Part shown: in pieces, positions 26,143-38,766 of the stretch
How positions within the stretch are numbered: the stretch's first letter is position 1
Layout: each line of letters starts with the position of its first letter
Source of the DNA: Sisyra terminalis
Taxonomy: Eukaryota > Arthropoda > Insecta > Neuroptera > Sisyridae
Length of the DNA: 64,000 nt
Assembly: GCA_958496175.1 (NCBI GenBank)
Contig: OY292276.1
Coordinates: 27,546,001-27,610,000 of the forward strand
Reading direction: 5' to 3'
The notes under the pieces: generated by a model
What the model saw: only the letters and a program-made list of their open reading frames with translations
Databases searched by the model: none
Told to the model about the DNA's origin: nothing
Program-made: the position numbers and the translations under genes

Positions 26143-26934
26143 TCCCCCGAAAAATCCCCAGACAAAACATCCCCAAACAAATATCTTTTAGATAAAGCAT
26201 CCCCGACAATTGGTTATTATCAATATACGTAGACCAAATATCCCTAAGACAAAAAATCCTGACAATATATCCCAAAATCTAAATATTTGGCAAGACTACA
26301 GTTCTTCTGGCGGCACGATTTGAAGACAGGTCCTTATAAATCTCGTCGAAGTTAAACGAAAAAAAAAGATTTTTTTCGCTATTTCGCTTAGTTTACGAGA
26401 TATCAATACTTAAAAATTGAAAAATTAAAAATAATTTTTTAGAAGAAATTTTAGTTCTCCAGATATTTTAGAAAAAAAGGTGATTGTGTACAACCGTGGC
26501 CTTATTATTTATTTGTACTAAAAAAAACTATGTATAAGGGGTCTGAGGCGTAGCCTGCTAAAACTCTTATAGCAGTTCATCAATATCTAAAAACGTTGCA
26601 TTTTCTACTTAGTTTTTAATTTAATTCGCAAATAAATCGGGCCAAAAATAAATATTTTAAATATTTATGGCTTTGCCCCCCCCAATTCCCACCGTGATTT
26701 CGCCCCTTGTGTATAGTTTTCTGTGATATTTTCAAAAACTAAAAACAAGTAAGAGGAGAGGAAGTAAAAATAATCAATTCTAAAGAGAACGATTACATTT
26801 GGATGCTATTCCTAGGAAAAAACAAGAGTATAAAAAAATTGTAGTTAATAATCGAAGGACTAATTGTCGAGGATATTTTATCTTAATGATATTTTTTACG
26901 GGGATGTTTTGTCTGGGGATTTTTATCGAGAGAT
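26143..26934. mobile_element. TIR element with AATCCCCAGACAAAACATCC ends
   Basis: The left terminal block (26143-26235) and the inverted right block (about 26850-26934) share AATCCCCAGACAAAACATCC and, further in, a gacaattg/cgattatt block. The subterminal regions contain several degenerate ccccgacaaaatat-like units. The interior carries ttttaatttaattcgc (26614-26629), also found in the 22594 foldback. A partial relative is at 40655-41020. The superfamily is unassigned and no protein is encoded. Confidence 0.65.
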
Positions 26935-28301
26935 CAAAACGCCTGATGCTCACTAATTAGTGCAATCAATATATAGTGATAAATACTTCAGATGACAACT
27001 TTTAAACACTGCTTTGGCAATTAAATGAACATTGCTATTAGCTTTACATAAAAATAGCCCATTTTCAACTTGTCGATTGATTTTTGCAGAGCATTATGTA
27101 TTTTTTTGTACTTAATTAGCACTAAATAAGTATAAATTAGTGAAATAACAAATAAACAGCTCTGCTGTTTGGACACTGATAGCTTTAAGTAGGTAAAATT
27201 ATAAAAAAAATAATATCATTTGACTAGGAATTTTAAAAAATAAAATAGTTTTAACGAATTTGCTGTTTTAAAAATAAAGTCTGGTATTTTGGTATAAAGT
27301 AGTAAAACTGTCAGTTCTTTTCACAAATATTTTAAGTATATTTTTATTATATCTTAATGTGCTTGAATTAATTGGTTATCGTCAATATGCCCAATTAGGA
27401 ACGAAATAAAATTTTGAAGACATTAAATTCCTTAGATTTTTATAAATCCGCTGTACTTTTCTATTTTTTGAAATCTTATTTTGATTACTGTAATTTCTAT
27501 TTGTTTTAGTCCTCAAATTATGAGGTATGAATTTATTTATTAAGTTTACTATTTTAGCCTTTGAAATTATAAACAAAATGCTCAAAAGATAATCTTAATT
27601 TTTCTAAAATTATATTTATACTTTTAACTATATTTATTTACCATTTGAAACTGATTTATATCAAAAAAAAAAAATAATAAACCAACCGTTAAAATTTTGT
27701 AAATAGTGTAATTTTTTTAAAATAAATTAGTTTTACTATTAATTATTCATATAATTTATTCAGGATTGCCAGAACAAATTAAGGAATTCAAAAAAGGTAA
27801 AATAGACACTATCGACTGAATAAATTTCGTTCGTATAATAAAATCATTTCTTAACGTCTTTTAAGATGAGATTCAAATATTCCCTCGCTAGTTTTCTAAG
27901 CTCCAAGGACCACACACGACGATTTGATTATATACCTGATAATATCATCTATTTAGTTGTTTTTTTTTCTCTCAATCATTATGATTGAAAAATCTCCCTT
28001 AACATATTGTTTTCAATTACGTGGTTTTGTTAAATTCTTACTTAATATTTTACCTGCCAGAAAAAAAGTTACGTTTTGAAGAATTTCAACAATGTGGACA
28101 TATGAAGCGACATAGTGATGAATAAAAGAAATAAAAAAATGCTAAATATTAATATTATAATTAATCTCAAAAATTTAATAAAGATCTATAAGAAGAATTT
28201 TAAAAATAAAATAAAATTTATCGCTCTTATAATATATGTACAGATACTTTTGTTTACAATTTGTTTTTAATTTTAAGTGTGATGTACCTTGCATAAACAC
28301 A
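26935..28301. other. intergenic, no gene seen
   Basis: AT-rich. Small open frames on the minus strand (27382-27585 and 28175-28360) look random. Confidence 0.35.
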
Positions 28302-28733
28302 CTATACCGATTCGCGAACAAAATTTTAAAGTGTGAATTTTCCGATTTTTTTTTTACCAATCGATAGGAAATCGTTCGTAGAGGTTTATAAAAGAAAATT
28401 TGAGGAAAATTTCATAATTACCTTTTTTTCGAAGGGGGGGGAGGTTCTGTTCAGTTTTCTTTAATTTTTTTTTTTAGTTTTAGTTTTAACCAACCTTTTT
28501 CTAAATTTTCCCGCATTTTTGTTATTGTATGTCGCTTAAGACCTTATTTTCTTAACATTTTACTATATCAATGACTAATTAATTAATTTTTCGTAATTAA
28601 TTAATTACCCCTAAACTTTTTGTCACAAACAAAACGGTTTCTTGCACAAACCTCTACGAACGACTTCCCATCGATTGGCAAAAACAAAATCGGAAAATTT
28701 ACACTTTAAAATTTTGTTGGCTAATCGGTATAG
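28302..28733. mobile_element. foldback element with 86-bp arms
   Basis: The left arm at 28302-28387 and the right arm at 28648-28733 are inverted copies with roughly a dozen mismatches. Shared blocks are CTATACCGATT, AACAAAATTTTAAAGTGT, ATTTTCCGATTTT and TCGTTCGTAGAGGTTT. The loop of about 260 bp contains a G-run (28434-28443) and AT-rich DNA. Target duplications are not evident. The right arm is followed almost at once by a LINE fragment. Confidence 0.8.
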
Positions 28734-28754
28734 GATTGCATAAACTATCCAAGC

Positions 28755-29510
28755 AGCGTCTGTAGATCCTGATCTAGGATAGAGATTAGTTTACGATATT
28801 GTAGTTGTTTATTTGAGTTGGAGAAAAATAGATGGTAATTCTTTAAAAAACCCGAATATTGTTCCTGTTTTGTTTGTATTTTCTGTATTTGTGGAGTAGG
28901 TCAGCGAGGGTGTAGTCACTGATGCTTCTAATTATTTGGCTAGGACCACTTTTACAATTTGTGTAGAATTTCTGCAACAAAGCGAGGATTATAAGTCTAG
29001 CGGTAGTATCCTTAATTCTTCATGAAGGTCGTATACCTTGTATTTGGCTGGGTAGTTTCCCAGCATTCTTAGTAATTTATTTTGGACTCTTTGTATTGTC
29101 AGATACTTGGTTTTGCTTACTGAACTCTAGACTGGACATTTATATGTTAGCACTGGTCTGAACATTGTTTTATAAATTATTAATTTATTATTGGTAGACA
29201 GCCTTGATTGTCTGTTTAGCAATGAATATAAGATGTTAGTTCGTGCCATTAATTTGTTTGATGTGTTCAGCAAAGTTGAGTTTCGAATCCAGTTGCATCC
29301 CCAAGTATCTAACTATTTTACCCCATTCTATATTATTCCCATTTACTAATATCTTTTTATGCTTGTTAGGTCTTCTTCTAGTGAATAGGATAGCTTCAGT
29401 TTTGTTATCATTGATCTTTATTTTCCATTTTTTTTAAAATATCATTATTCTTTTTAAGGTCTTGGTTGTTCTGTTGGCCACCGTATCAGCTCTCCAGGAG
29501 GATGCAAAAT
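28755..29510 (-). mobile_element. jockey-like LINE remnant, C-terminal half of the reverse transcriptase
   Basis: Read on the minus strand from about 29508, the translation gives ASSWRADTVANRTTKTLKRI. After a break it continues KWKIKINDNKTEAILFTRRR, then VRYLGMQLDSKLNFAEHIKQ and further decayed residues. These are the conserved segments downstream of the F-A-D-D box in jockey-type reverse transcriptases (pattern KWKIxINxxKTEAIxFxxRR...VxYLGxxLDxxLxFxxHI). The copy is cut off just before the catalytic FADD motif, at 29508, and has several stops downstream. It is a dead 5'-truncated insertion. Confidence 0.85.
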
Positions 29511-31239
29511 ATAAGAAGAATTGAAACCTTTTTTGGAAGGCGAAAGTTATACCCAATGTTTTTCACTTATTAATTTTAAAATGGTAAGAGATCAAAGAAA
29601 AAATTGAGTTTTTAAAGAAACTTGGTAATTTATTTTTATAATTGAATTTCTTAAATAAAAAAAAAAATATTTTCTTTTTAAAAACCAATAATTTTTCTTT
29701 TAATATTTTTGTATTACATTTCACAGATCACGTTTTTGTTATACCTTTATAAGTATACGTGGTGTGTGTATTGGTAATCATCATATATCTTTGTTGAACT
29801 TTCTTTCCTGAAGACAATTTCTTTATTGTATTATTAATAATTAATTGTTTTATTTAATTAATATGTATTTTCAAAAAACGAATAAAACCTGTTGTGACTT
29901 ATACTTTCATGAAATATCCGCTTATGTACCTATATGTTGATGGGTGTGACCACTTTATAGTTACAAAACTTGGTAAAATTGGGATGGGTTCAATGTGTTT
30001 CCCAATCGTAAATAATTGACGCTTAGCTATAAGCTTTCCGTTTTTATTTCCTTAGACCAATACATTATGAAAATCACCGAATAAAAACCAAATAAATTTT
30101 CTCTTTGAATCATAAAATAAATAAAATTAACCATAGTGTATTCCAGTTCTTGTCGTACAGTTACATAACGTTCACTTACTTTTTCATTCTGGATCTATTA
30201 ATCAATCAAAATGCTTCACAGATTATCTTCTTTGACAGTTAATAATTCCGTAAAATGAGGGGAGATAATAAAAATATGTCGTTGCTGTAAGAATAAGATA
30301 GGTATACGATATATTTGAAATCCAGTTTTATTTCATCTTTACCGTGTACAATAACTCGCCAGCGTGAAGTCGACAATTTTTCTATTTATTTTATGAATGA
30401 AAAGAGGTGTACATATGGCACGTACGTGGTCTTCGGTTAATGAAAACTAGTCATTGATTGATAAAATACTTGGTGTTTCTTTGAAGTTTTCTTTTTTATT
30501 CAATTTCTTGAAATGGTCGTTTATGGTTCTGACTAGTATTCGGATGTACCGCAGTCAGCTGATGTTCTTATTATGCAAGAACCGGATTCCCGGGTTTACA
30601 TTTATTAATGTCTGATGCATGTTACATACTTTGTATTGTTGTGAAACTATTCTTAAGAAGTATTTTCAAGTCTAATGGTATCTAAACTTAAATTTCCCAT
30701 ATTTTTAAATGGATTTTAAAATGAATGAGTTTTAAATTAACCCAATAATGTATATATTTTAACGATGATTATTCGACCAACTAATTCGAAAGGCAATGAG
30801 AATATTCAATCCTTGATATCAAAAAGTTCTTATCTTTTTTTTACAAAATCATTTTTTATTTATTTTATATTCCTTGTGATACTCATAATGTCTTCTGCAA
30901 ATTTGCCGAGAGGCTTTGGAAAATAGCAACAAAGTTATGTACCCTTTCATAATTATGAAAGTAGTTTAAGTCAATTTTTTTAAAAAATGAGTTTATCACT
31001 AATTTCACACTACATTATTTTAAACTAACTATATTCAACGAAATTTTTACGATATCGTCAAAAATTAACTCATTGATAATGATTATAATTTCAACGTTAT
31101 ACGGAATCCATTTAATGTTGATTATAAAAGCGGTCTAAATCAAGAATTTAAAGAAATTATATAAACATAACTTCAAAATGGTGCGTGGCCCATTTTGATG
31201 CGTTTTTCAACTACATAATAAGCCGTTAAAATTCATTGG
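29511..31239. other. intergenic, no gene seen
   Basis: AT-rich. A slightly GC-richer patch near 30530-30600 has no recognisable motif. Confidence 0.35.
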
Positions 31240-31455
31240 ATGAGATTCTTGAAAAATGAACCTTATAAAATGTTCTATAAAACTTCTTTAGATGATTCTG
31301 AGTTCCACGTTTTGGATTTTTCACCTAAAAGAGGAAGACCAAAAATATATGGAAATATTACTTTACTTCCATTATACAACACCATTAGACCAGTAACGGA
31401 AGAAAAACATAAAGATATTATGTGTTTACTAGCATACATTCATCCAGCTTCTTAG
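31240..31455 (+). mobile_element. fragment of an unclassified transposon-like ORF
   Basis: A 71-codon frame that reads on past a single stop (CLLAYIHPAS, stop, EHFKNLKT). The pattern (W)MRFLKNEPYKMFYKTSLDD... RPVTEEKHKDIMCLLAYIHP resembles, from memory, a repeated insect ORF with the signature RPIxEAKKKDLLxMLxYIPPxxHxFYxNL, seen beside transposons. I cannot assign a superfamily. The fragment ends about 5 bp before the Tc1-like element starts at 31482. It has no start context or partner exons, so a host gene is unlikely. Confidence 0.4.
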
Positions 31456-31481
31456 GAACATTTTAAGAATCTTAAAACCTA

Positions 31482-32538
31482 CAGTCCCTGGCCATATTAA
31501 TAGACGTACTATAAAATTTGTATAAAATATGAAGTAAAAGCTATTATATTGTAACGTGACGTCTCAAAACTGTATTGAGTTCGCGTTATTCGTTCTTTAA
31601 TTTCTTTGGAAATAAATAATCGCTTTCACACTTAACAATCACTTTATTATTAAAACACTTGTCAAAACAATCACTCAAATGACGATAATCACTTATAATC
31701 GAAATCACAATAATAATCGCTTTGTTGTAACGGAAATTCATAACTGAACTTCGATACAGAACTAACTCTTTGCTGAACTAACTCTTGAACTGAGCGCCTT
31801 ATATACCCGCAACCCAACGTTCTAGTAAGTTCTCCAAGGTTCGCTAATGTTCTATCACTTACTAGACGTTTCTAGAATATCCTATGTGTATTCGCATTGG
31901 TGGGAAAGAGAAAGAAGCCACTAAACCAATCGCGTGCCGGCATGGCACAAAGAGAGGCAGACTTCGTCCTTTTCTGTTACAATATTTTGTGTTTAAATTT
32001 TTGATTGGATTTAGCTTTCCTATAAAAATTTAATTTATTACACTTATTACCAATTAATGTGATAAAAAAATATATTTACTGATAAATAACTTTTACTATC
32101 ATTTTAAATATATTATTAATTATGACGAACTTAATTGTTTAATATTTAATTTAAAGCTCTTTTACTGCTATTAAAGCTTCAATCATTCATAGCGTGCTGT
32201 ATACGTAGGACAATAATGTCCTCTGCATTTGTGGATGGTGGTTCTATTTATGAATATTGTTTTCTAAGGGCTATTTTTCAATTGTGATCACCTATTTAAC
32301 CACTTTTCTCGCCATCAAATCCTACGCATTTTCAATGGGATTCAAGTCAGGGCTATTACCCTAGAGTAGGGTAATTGGGGTAATAATTTCTACCCTTATT
32401 TAGAAATTATATTTCCTAAAACTCTTTACCACTTTTAATAATGTAAAAAGTAAATAGTATCAAATATAATTTAGTAGGATACATAAAAACTTGGAAAAAA
32501 ATCTTAAGTGCAGTGTCTAATAATTTGGCCAGGGACTG
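31482..32538 (-). mobile_element. Tc1-mariner-like transposon, internally deleted and carrying a nested solo LTR
   Basis: The ends CAGTCCCTGGCCATATTAAT (left) and the complement of the right end, CAGTCCCTGGCCAAATTATT, are clear TIRs. TA flanks both sides (31480-31481, 32539-32540). On the minus strand near 32195-32356 a decayed transposase C-terminus reads SPDLNPIEN, then DLMARKVVK, the region around the third acidic residue of the DDE triad. It continues to an IQHAMND-like tail. The N-terminal DNA-binding and first catalytic regions are gone. A 432-bp solo LTR interrupts the left half (31550-31981). A partial second copy is at 48720-48932. Confidence 0.85.
31550..31981 (-). mobile_element. 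solo LTR of an LTR retrotransposon
   Basis: A 432-bp segment starting TGTAAC and ending GTTACA, flanked by a 4-bp duplication ATAT (31546-31549, 31982-31985). Read on the minus strand it has promoter and terminator signals in the right order: a TATATAAGG box (complement of 31797-31805), an initiator-like TCAGTT some 25 bases later, and an AATAAAG polyadenylation signal (complement of 31642-31648). It is GC-richer than its host sequence. No internal gag-pol remains, so it is a recombination remnant. The 4-bp duplication fits Ty3/Gypsy- or BEL-type integrases. Confidence 0.85.
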
Positions 32539-32914
32539 TAGAAATGATAAAAATGGATTATTTATTTTATCCAAATAATTAATAAATGTTTATGAATTAT
32601 TTCATTAAAGTTGTTTCAAATAAAACTCATAGTTCTCTATTGCTTTAAGGCATTTATAGGACATTTAGTTAATTTTGAAAATGGTCTAAGTCAATTCAAG
32701 CTTTAAAAACAACATTTTCGTCTGAAATTCACACATAATTTCATACTTATAATAAATTTCCATTAATCAAGATTAATAAAATTATAAATTAATATGTCGT
32801 ATAATGTAACAATATTTTTCAATTCGTTCAAATACAATTCATTAAACATCTCGACAGAAGATATGTATTACTTAGATCATTTTCATAATTATAGACTCAT
32901 ATATTGATCAATGG
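32539..32914. other. short intergenic stretch
   Basis: AT-rich spacer between the Tc1-like element and a LINE remnant. Nothing further seen. Confidence 0.4.
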
Positions 32915-33640
<726 letters not shown>

Positions 33641-33745
33641 TGAACTTGTACCTATGTATGATATGTCATACCTATATATCATATTCATATCATACCTATG
33701 ATATGAATAAATAGTCAATTGCAAATGCATACAGTATGTCTAAAT

Positions 33746-33987
33746 CAGGGATGGCCAACCCGCGGCTTGCAGGTCGCTGATGACTCGCCTTATGATAACT
33801 TTTCCGGCCTGCAAGATGCAGTACACTTTTACAAAATATATTTATTTTATAGTGACCAAAGTGGTGAAAATCAATACATAAAAATGTATACAGTATATTT
33901 AAATCTAATATAGAGATATATAATTTTTGCGGAGTTATAACACATTTCCAAAGTGACCCGCAACATCATTTGAATTGGAGACTCCTG
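33746..33987. mobile_element. hAT-like MITE with 8-bp target duplication
   Basis: A 242-bp element whose left end is CAGGGATGGCCAACCCGCGG and whose right end is GGAGACTCCTG. The flanks gtctaaat (33738-33745) and gcctaaat (33988-33995) match at 7 of 8 positions and fit the hAT rule nTnnnnAn. The interior is shared with 16718-16994. A 64-codon open frame inside it is not a gene. Confidence 0.8.
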
Positions 33988-33995
33988 GCCTAAAT

Positions 33996-36134
33996 AGTCA
34001 ATTGCGTATATGTACATTGTACATATTATATGTGTAAATAGTCACATCCTTATATTTATCACTTAAACTAGATAGTAGGATTTATTTAAATGTATTGGAG
34101 TGTATGACATCTTTCTAAATTGTTACAAAACGACTACTTATAAGCCAATTGGCTCGCATCCTAGGGACCCCCCGGTTTTAGGGGTTCAACATTTTCCAAC
34201 CCAGCGGTAAACAGAAACGGTTAAAATAATTATTTTAAGTAAAAATAAACGATTTTCAAGGGGTCACTTTTTTCTTTGAAAAAGTACTTAATTTTAACCC
34301 ATTAAAATGTAACTCTTAAAGTGCGCGACAAGTGACCAAAAAGTGCATAATTTGTACACTCCTTGCTCACTTCTTCCACACTTTAACGGGCTTTTCTTAA
34401 AGGGAAATAATTCCATATTTGACTACTTTATTTAATTTTTTTATCAAATGGAAAACTTCTACATGTAATTCATCGAGATAATTAATTATACTAGTTGGCA
34501 CCAAAAATATGGTAATTTTAATTTAAATAATTAGTATAGCTTTGACGATTAATAAGAATATCTACAAATAAAAGAATTCACATTTCATTGAAATTGATTT
34601 AAGATCAACATTGCATATATATCTGAACATACCAGAAATGCGCTGTATTATTTAGGTTTACTATCTGGTAACGTTAATAGGTTGAAAATAACACATTGAG
34701 AAGTTAACTGACAATTTTTCACAAAAAATGTAGTTTTATTATAAAATCAATAATTTTCAGACTTAATTTTTAATTATATTTTTAATTATTTTTTGAAAGT
34801 GACTTATATATACAAAAATATAGTGAATTGAAATAAAATAAAATGAACAATTAGAAACTTCTGAAAAACTAAAACTTTCGATAAATGCCCAATTTTAAAT
34901 AATTGTGCTTTTTCTATAAAGTATTTTTTTGAAATTTTATTATTTTTGAATGTTGTTTAACCCTCCTGTGCTTATAGATATGTATTTAATACATACTATC
35001 TTTAATAATTTAAATATCTCTACAAATATAAGAGACAGTGAGTTCATATTTTGGGTATTCCTCCCTAAAATATTTACATATAAAATAAAATCATAATACC
35101 AAATGTATTCCGCACAAAGGGTTGATTTATCAAAAAATTCATCGTAAATTTACCAGTTCAACCAAACATGCGTTAGTATAGGATATTTTTTCGTATAGCT
35201 TAGTTTTGCATCCTTTGCATCATATGCGACAGTTACAAAGAACACTAGCTTCGATTCTCCGTGTCTCTTTCTCATAAATATCGTGAGTGAGCATGCGTGG
35301 CAGATGGACTCAGCTGAGATATTTAATTTTGGAGATTGTGGCAGGAATACTCAAACAAACTGCTATTTCTACATAATTATAATTAATAATAAATATAGTA
35401 ACGATAATATAATTGATGCATTTCAACTTAAACTATATGATCAGTTGAATCAATATTTATAATCCTTCAAAAATTTCAGAATTTTAAACATTTTTTCAAA
35501 GGTTGTAGTTAATACATATTATCGTATCATATGTTCTATTTTTAACACTTTAAGGGAAAAATTAAAAACCTCTGATTTAAAAAGTGTATTAATACTTTTT
35601 GGTCGTTCTTAGGGGTTTCAGAAATGTGTTCGTCCTAAGGCCTACAAATGTGTAAATCAGAACCTTGTTAAATCAATCAAAAACGTATAGGATTGGATAT
35701 AAACTTCTTTTCACATATTTACTGAGCAAATAACCATTACGTTTTTTTGAAATTTATTCTTAATATGTATTTAGATTGTAGGTACTATTTTATTAAGGTG
35801 ATAACTTAAATATAAGTATTATAATAATAATCAAACACCTTATTGTAAATGGGATTCAATGCATTTTATAAGGAAATATAACGTAATTAAACGTTATTAA
35901 GTACATTATTAATACTTAATTATTATAGTATCTACCTACTTATTTAAATTTTTGAAATAAACCTTGATATATGTTAACAACAAAATCGACGCGTGGTGAG
36001 AGCATATTTCAAATACCTCCTATTGTCAGCATTTCTTAAGAAACTCATTAATTACAATTTGATGGAATTTTCTTACGCCTACACTGTCTGCCTGGAGATT
36101 ATCTTTGAATTGTTGAACTTTCCTATTGCTTCTC

Positions 36135-36183
<49 letters not shown>

Positions 36184-37661
36184 GAAATCTATTTTGATTC
36201 GGATGATTTCTTTCTTATTCTTCTGGAACATACATACATCACCATATTCAAGTCCCATTTTTATGCCTTGTAGATAATAAAACAAGCCATATAAAATTAT
36301 ATTGTTATTTTTCTAAATTTGAGAAAAATAAATAAAAGTGTTGAAAGGAAAGTTTATGATGAAATTAAAATTGTGTTTTATTAATTTTTGAAAAAAAAAT
36401 AATGAAATACCTACCTTTAATGAATAGAGCATAATATAGCTCTTAAATATTATACTCGAGTACATAATATAATAGTACAGTTAAAAATTATTACATTAAT
36501 TAAATAGGATTAAATAAAGTATATATCTGTAAAATTCGTTTGAAAATAAAATTATATCGCATGGTTAGACCAAGTAAAACCTCAGTTGAAATTAGTCAAT
36601 TAACTCAATTCGTTTCACTTATCTTATTTAAATCAATTTAATGCAGCCATGTTTTATTAGTTAACATCTGATGGCCATTTCTTAAGTATAAGAAATTATC
36701 TCTTGAGTCAAGAGTTCATCATTAAACTATCAAAAGGCTTTTTTCAAACTGCATTTTCTTTTATTTGAATACAAAAATAAAATAAAATAAATAAAAATTA
36801 AAAGATTCAATCTGTCCACAATACAGTGAACCCATTTGATTCATTATAAACATTTAACCCACACAACAGTTGTTTTGGCTTCTCCGACATAATAAACTTT
36901 TATATAAATATTTTTTAAAAATGTGGGCATTTTCATAAATATTTAAGCTTTAATTTTAATTTTGGCAAATATAAGATTTCTATATATAGTCATATAGTCT
37001 ATTAAGTATTTACCATTGATTTATGATTATCGACAAATTAGGAATTTCACATTTTATGATGAATAGAGAATCAATATTGTTCGGTAAATTAGCAAAATTA
37101 GTTATAAATTGAAAATAGATAATGAGGTTAATTACTATTTCTTAAAGTAAATTGCTTCAGTTAATATATAAATTTAGGTAATTTAAGTTTGAAGTATAAA
37201 AACCTGTTAAACACAATTAAGAACATTTTAATAAATGGAGCAACATTTTGTAAGTTGAAAATAAAATATGTGACTAATTATTTTAAGTTGATCAAATTCT
37301 TTCGTAGGTGTACCTAAGTAATAAAAGTCTGCTTCGAATCAAATAATGACTTTCAATAAAATAAATATTGGAATTTTAAAACCAGTCATGGAAAAAAAGA
37401 AAAGGTTTTCCTTTTGGAAATAAGTCAAAAAAAAGAAAACTAAAACTATATTTTCATGTCGTGTAGTAATAATTCACAGACTACCTACAACAAATTTTTT
37501 ATTATAGATACCTCAAAAGTCCCAATATGAAAATAGCGATATAACTTTTGTCCGCATGGTACAAAAATTCCAATCGTTATTCGTCCCAATAGTTGCATTT
37601 TATCCTAATTCCATAAACGATTGCTACCAAAATGGAGATATAGTGAATTTATACTTCTTGG
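33996..37661. other. intergenic, with a TA microsatellite
   Basis: No gene seen. A (TA)n run lies at 36136-36180. The two overlapping frames crossing it on opposite strands are chance. A GC-richer patch at 34150-34215 (ctagggaccccccggtttta) may be a transposon scrap. Confidence 0.4.
36136..36180. repeat. (TA)n microsatellite
   Basis: About 45 bp of uninterrupted TA dinucleotides. Confidence 0.95.
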
Positions 37662-38370
37662 CAGAGCTGTCAAAATACTTTTAGAATGTATCTGGATGTT
37701 CAAAAAGTTACTTTTTTAAGAAGTATCCGAAGTTCTTTTGAGTATCTAATTACTCTTGAAAAAAGGAACTTAAGTACTTATGTTACTTTTTAAGGTACCT
37801 TTTTAGATACTTTGTATACTGTACATAGGTATACTCAGTTTCGTAAGGCATGTATTAGGTAAAGTTTTTAGGTAATCAGATAATTTATTTATTTATTTCT
37901 TACCTTTATTAATTTAGGAAAAAGGAAAATTTAGGAAAATAAATATAAAGGAAAAAGGATATGTACGTCTAAGCCCCAACAATGTACTTTAAAAAACGAT
38001 ATTAGATTAATATAAGAGATATACATTGAATTTTATAAAAGTAAACAATGTGAAACTCTAAATGAACAAGGACAATTTATAAAAACATTCTTAAAGTTAA
38101 GTTGAATAAAAAAAAATAAAGCAATTAAAATTAGTCAAAACAAAAAAATCACAAAGTAAACATTAGTTTGTATAACTACGCAGTCAGGTACCTTATTTTA
38201 TTGTTTACTGGATACTTTCTTTTTACTCACTTTTTGTTACCTTAGATCCTTTTCGGGAGCTAAGATATTTTTTTAAGTTACAAGATACTTTTTAAAAAGT
38301 ATCTAAGATACAAGTTACTTTTTGCCAAAAATAAGGGAACAAAAATATAGTAAATTAGATACTCTAAAGC
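37662..38370 (+). mobile_element. hAT-like element, CAGAGCTG family, copy 2 (right end lost)
   Basis: The left end CAGAGCTGTCAAAATACTTT matches the element at 24475. The two copies align along most of their length: a ggaacttaagtactta block, an aggaaaaaggaaa block, a gtcaggtaccttattttattgttta block, and a gatactttttaaaaagta block. The match stops near 38370, where another hAT-like element begins, so the right TIR was probably lost to that insertion. Confidence 0.7.
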
Positions 38371-38766
38371 GATGATTCTTAACCTTGTTGGAGGTACAGA
38401 TTCCCACCAATTTCATATATACATTCACCGAACTCTTCCCTGTTTAAGAAAAGGCATTTAGAGACATTTTAAAATCATAACATTTAAAGTTCCTTTAATA
38501 ACTTTAAACGATTTTAAATGATTTCGAATGGGTTTTTTGAACAACTAAAATATCTTTTTTTTTACAGGGTTCTTATTTGGAAAAATAAAATATGATTTTT
38601 TTAAATTCCAAACGCAGGTATTTATACACATTGGTACAAAAAATGAACAAAACAATTAAGAACAAAGAAAAAAACATTAAACCGAGATATTTGCCGAGCC
38701 CGCGAGACTGACATACCGACTCTCTGGAGTTCGATCGAACTTTCTAAAACTTGGGTTTCCCAACTC
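38371..38766 (+). mobile_element. hAT-like fragment (gattcttaacc family), copy 1
   Basis: It begins GATGATTCTTAACCTTGTTG and carries ggaggtac, then accaatttcatata, and later cgcgagactgacataccga. The copy at 53287-53489 shares all these blocks in inverse orientation. Terminal words like these belong to hAT elements of the SPIN/ZBED-like kind, as I remember them. There is no transposase reading frame. Confidence 0.55.

Noticed and set aside
29243..29437. 64-codon plus-strand frame
   Set aside because: Antisense to the jockey-type reverse transcriptase fragment on the minus strand.
35993..36285. Two overlapping frames on opposite strands
   Set aside because: Both run through a TA microsatellite and have no independent support.
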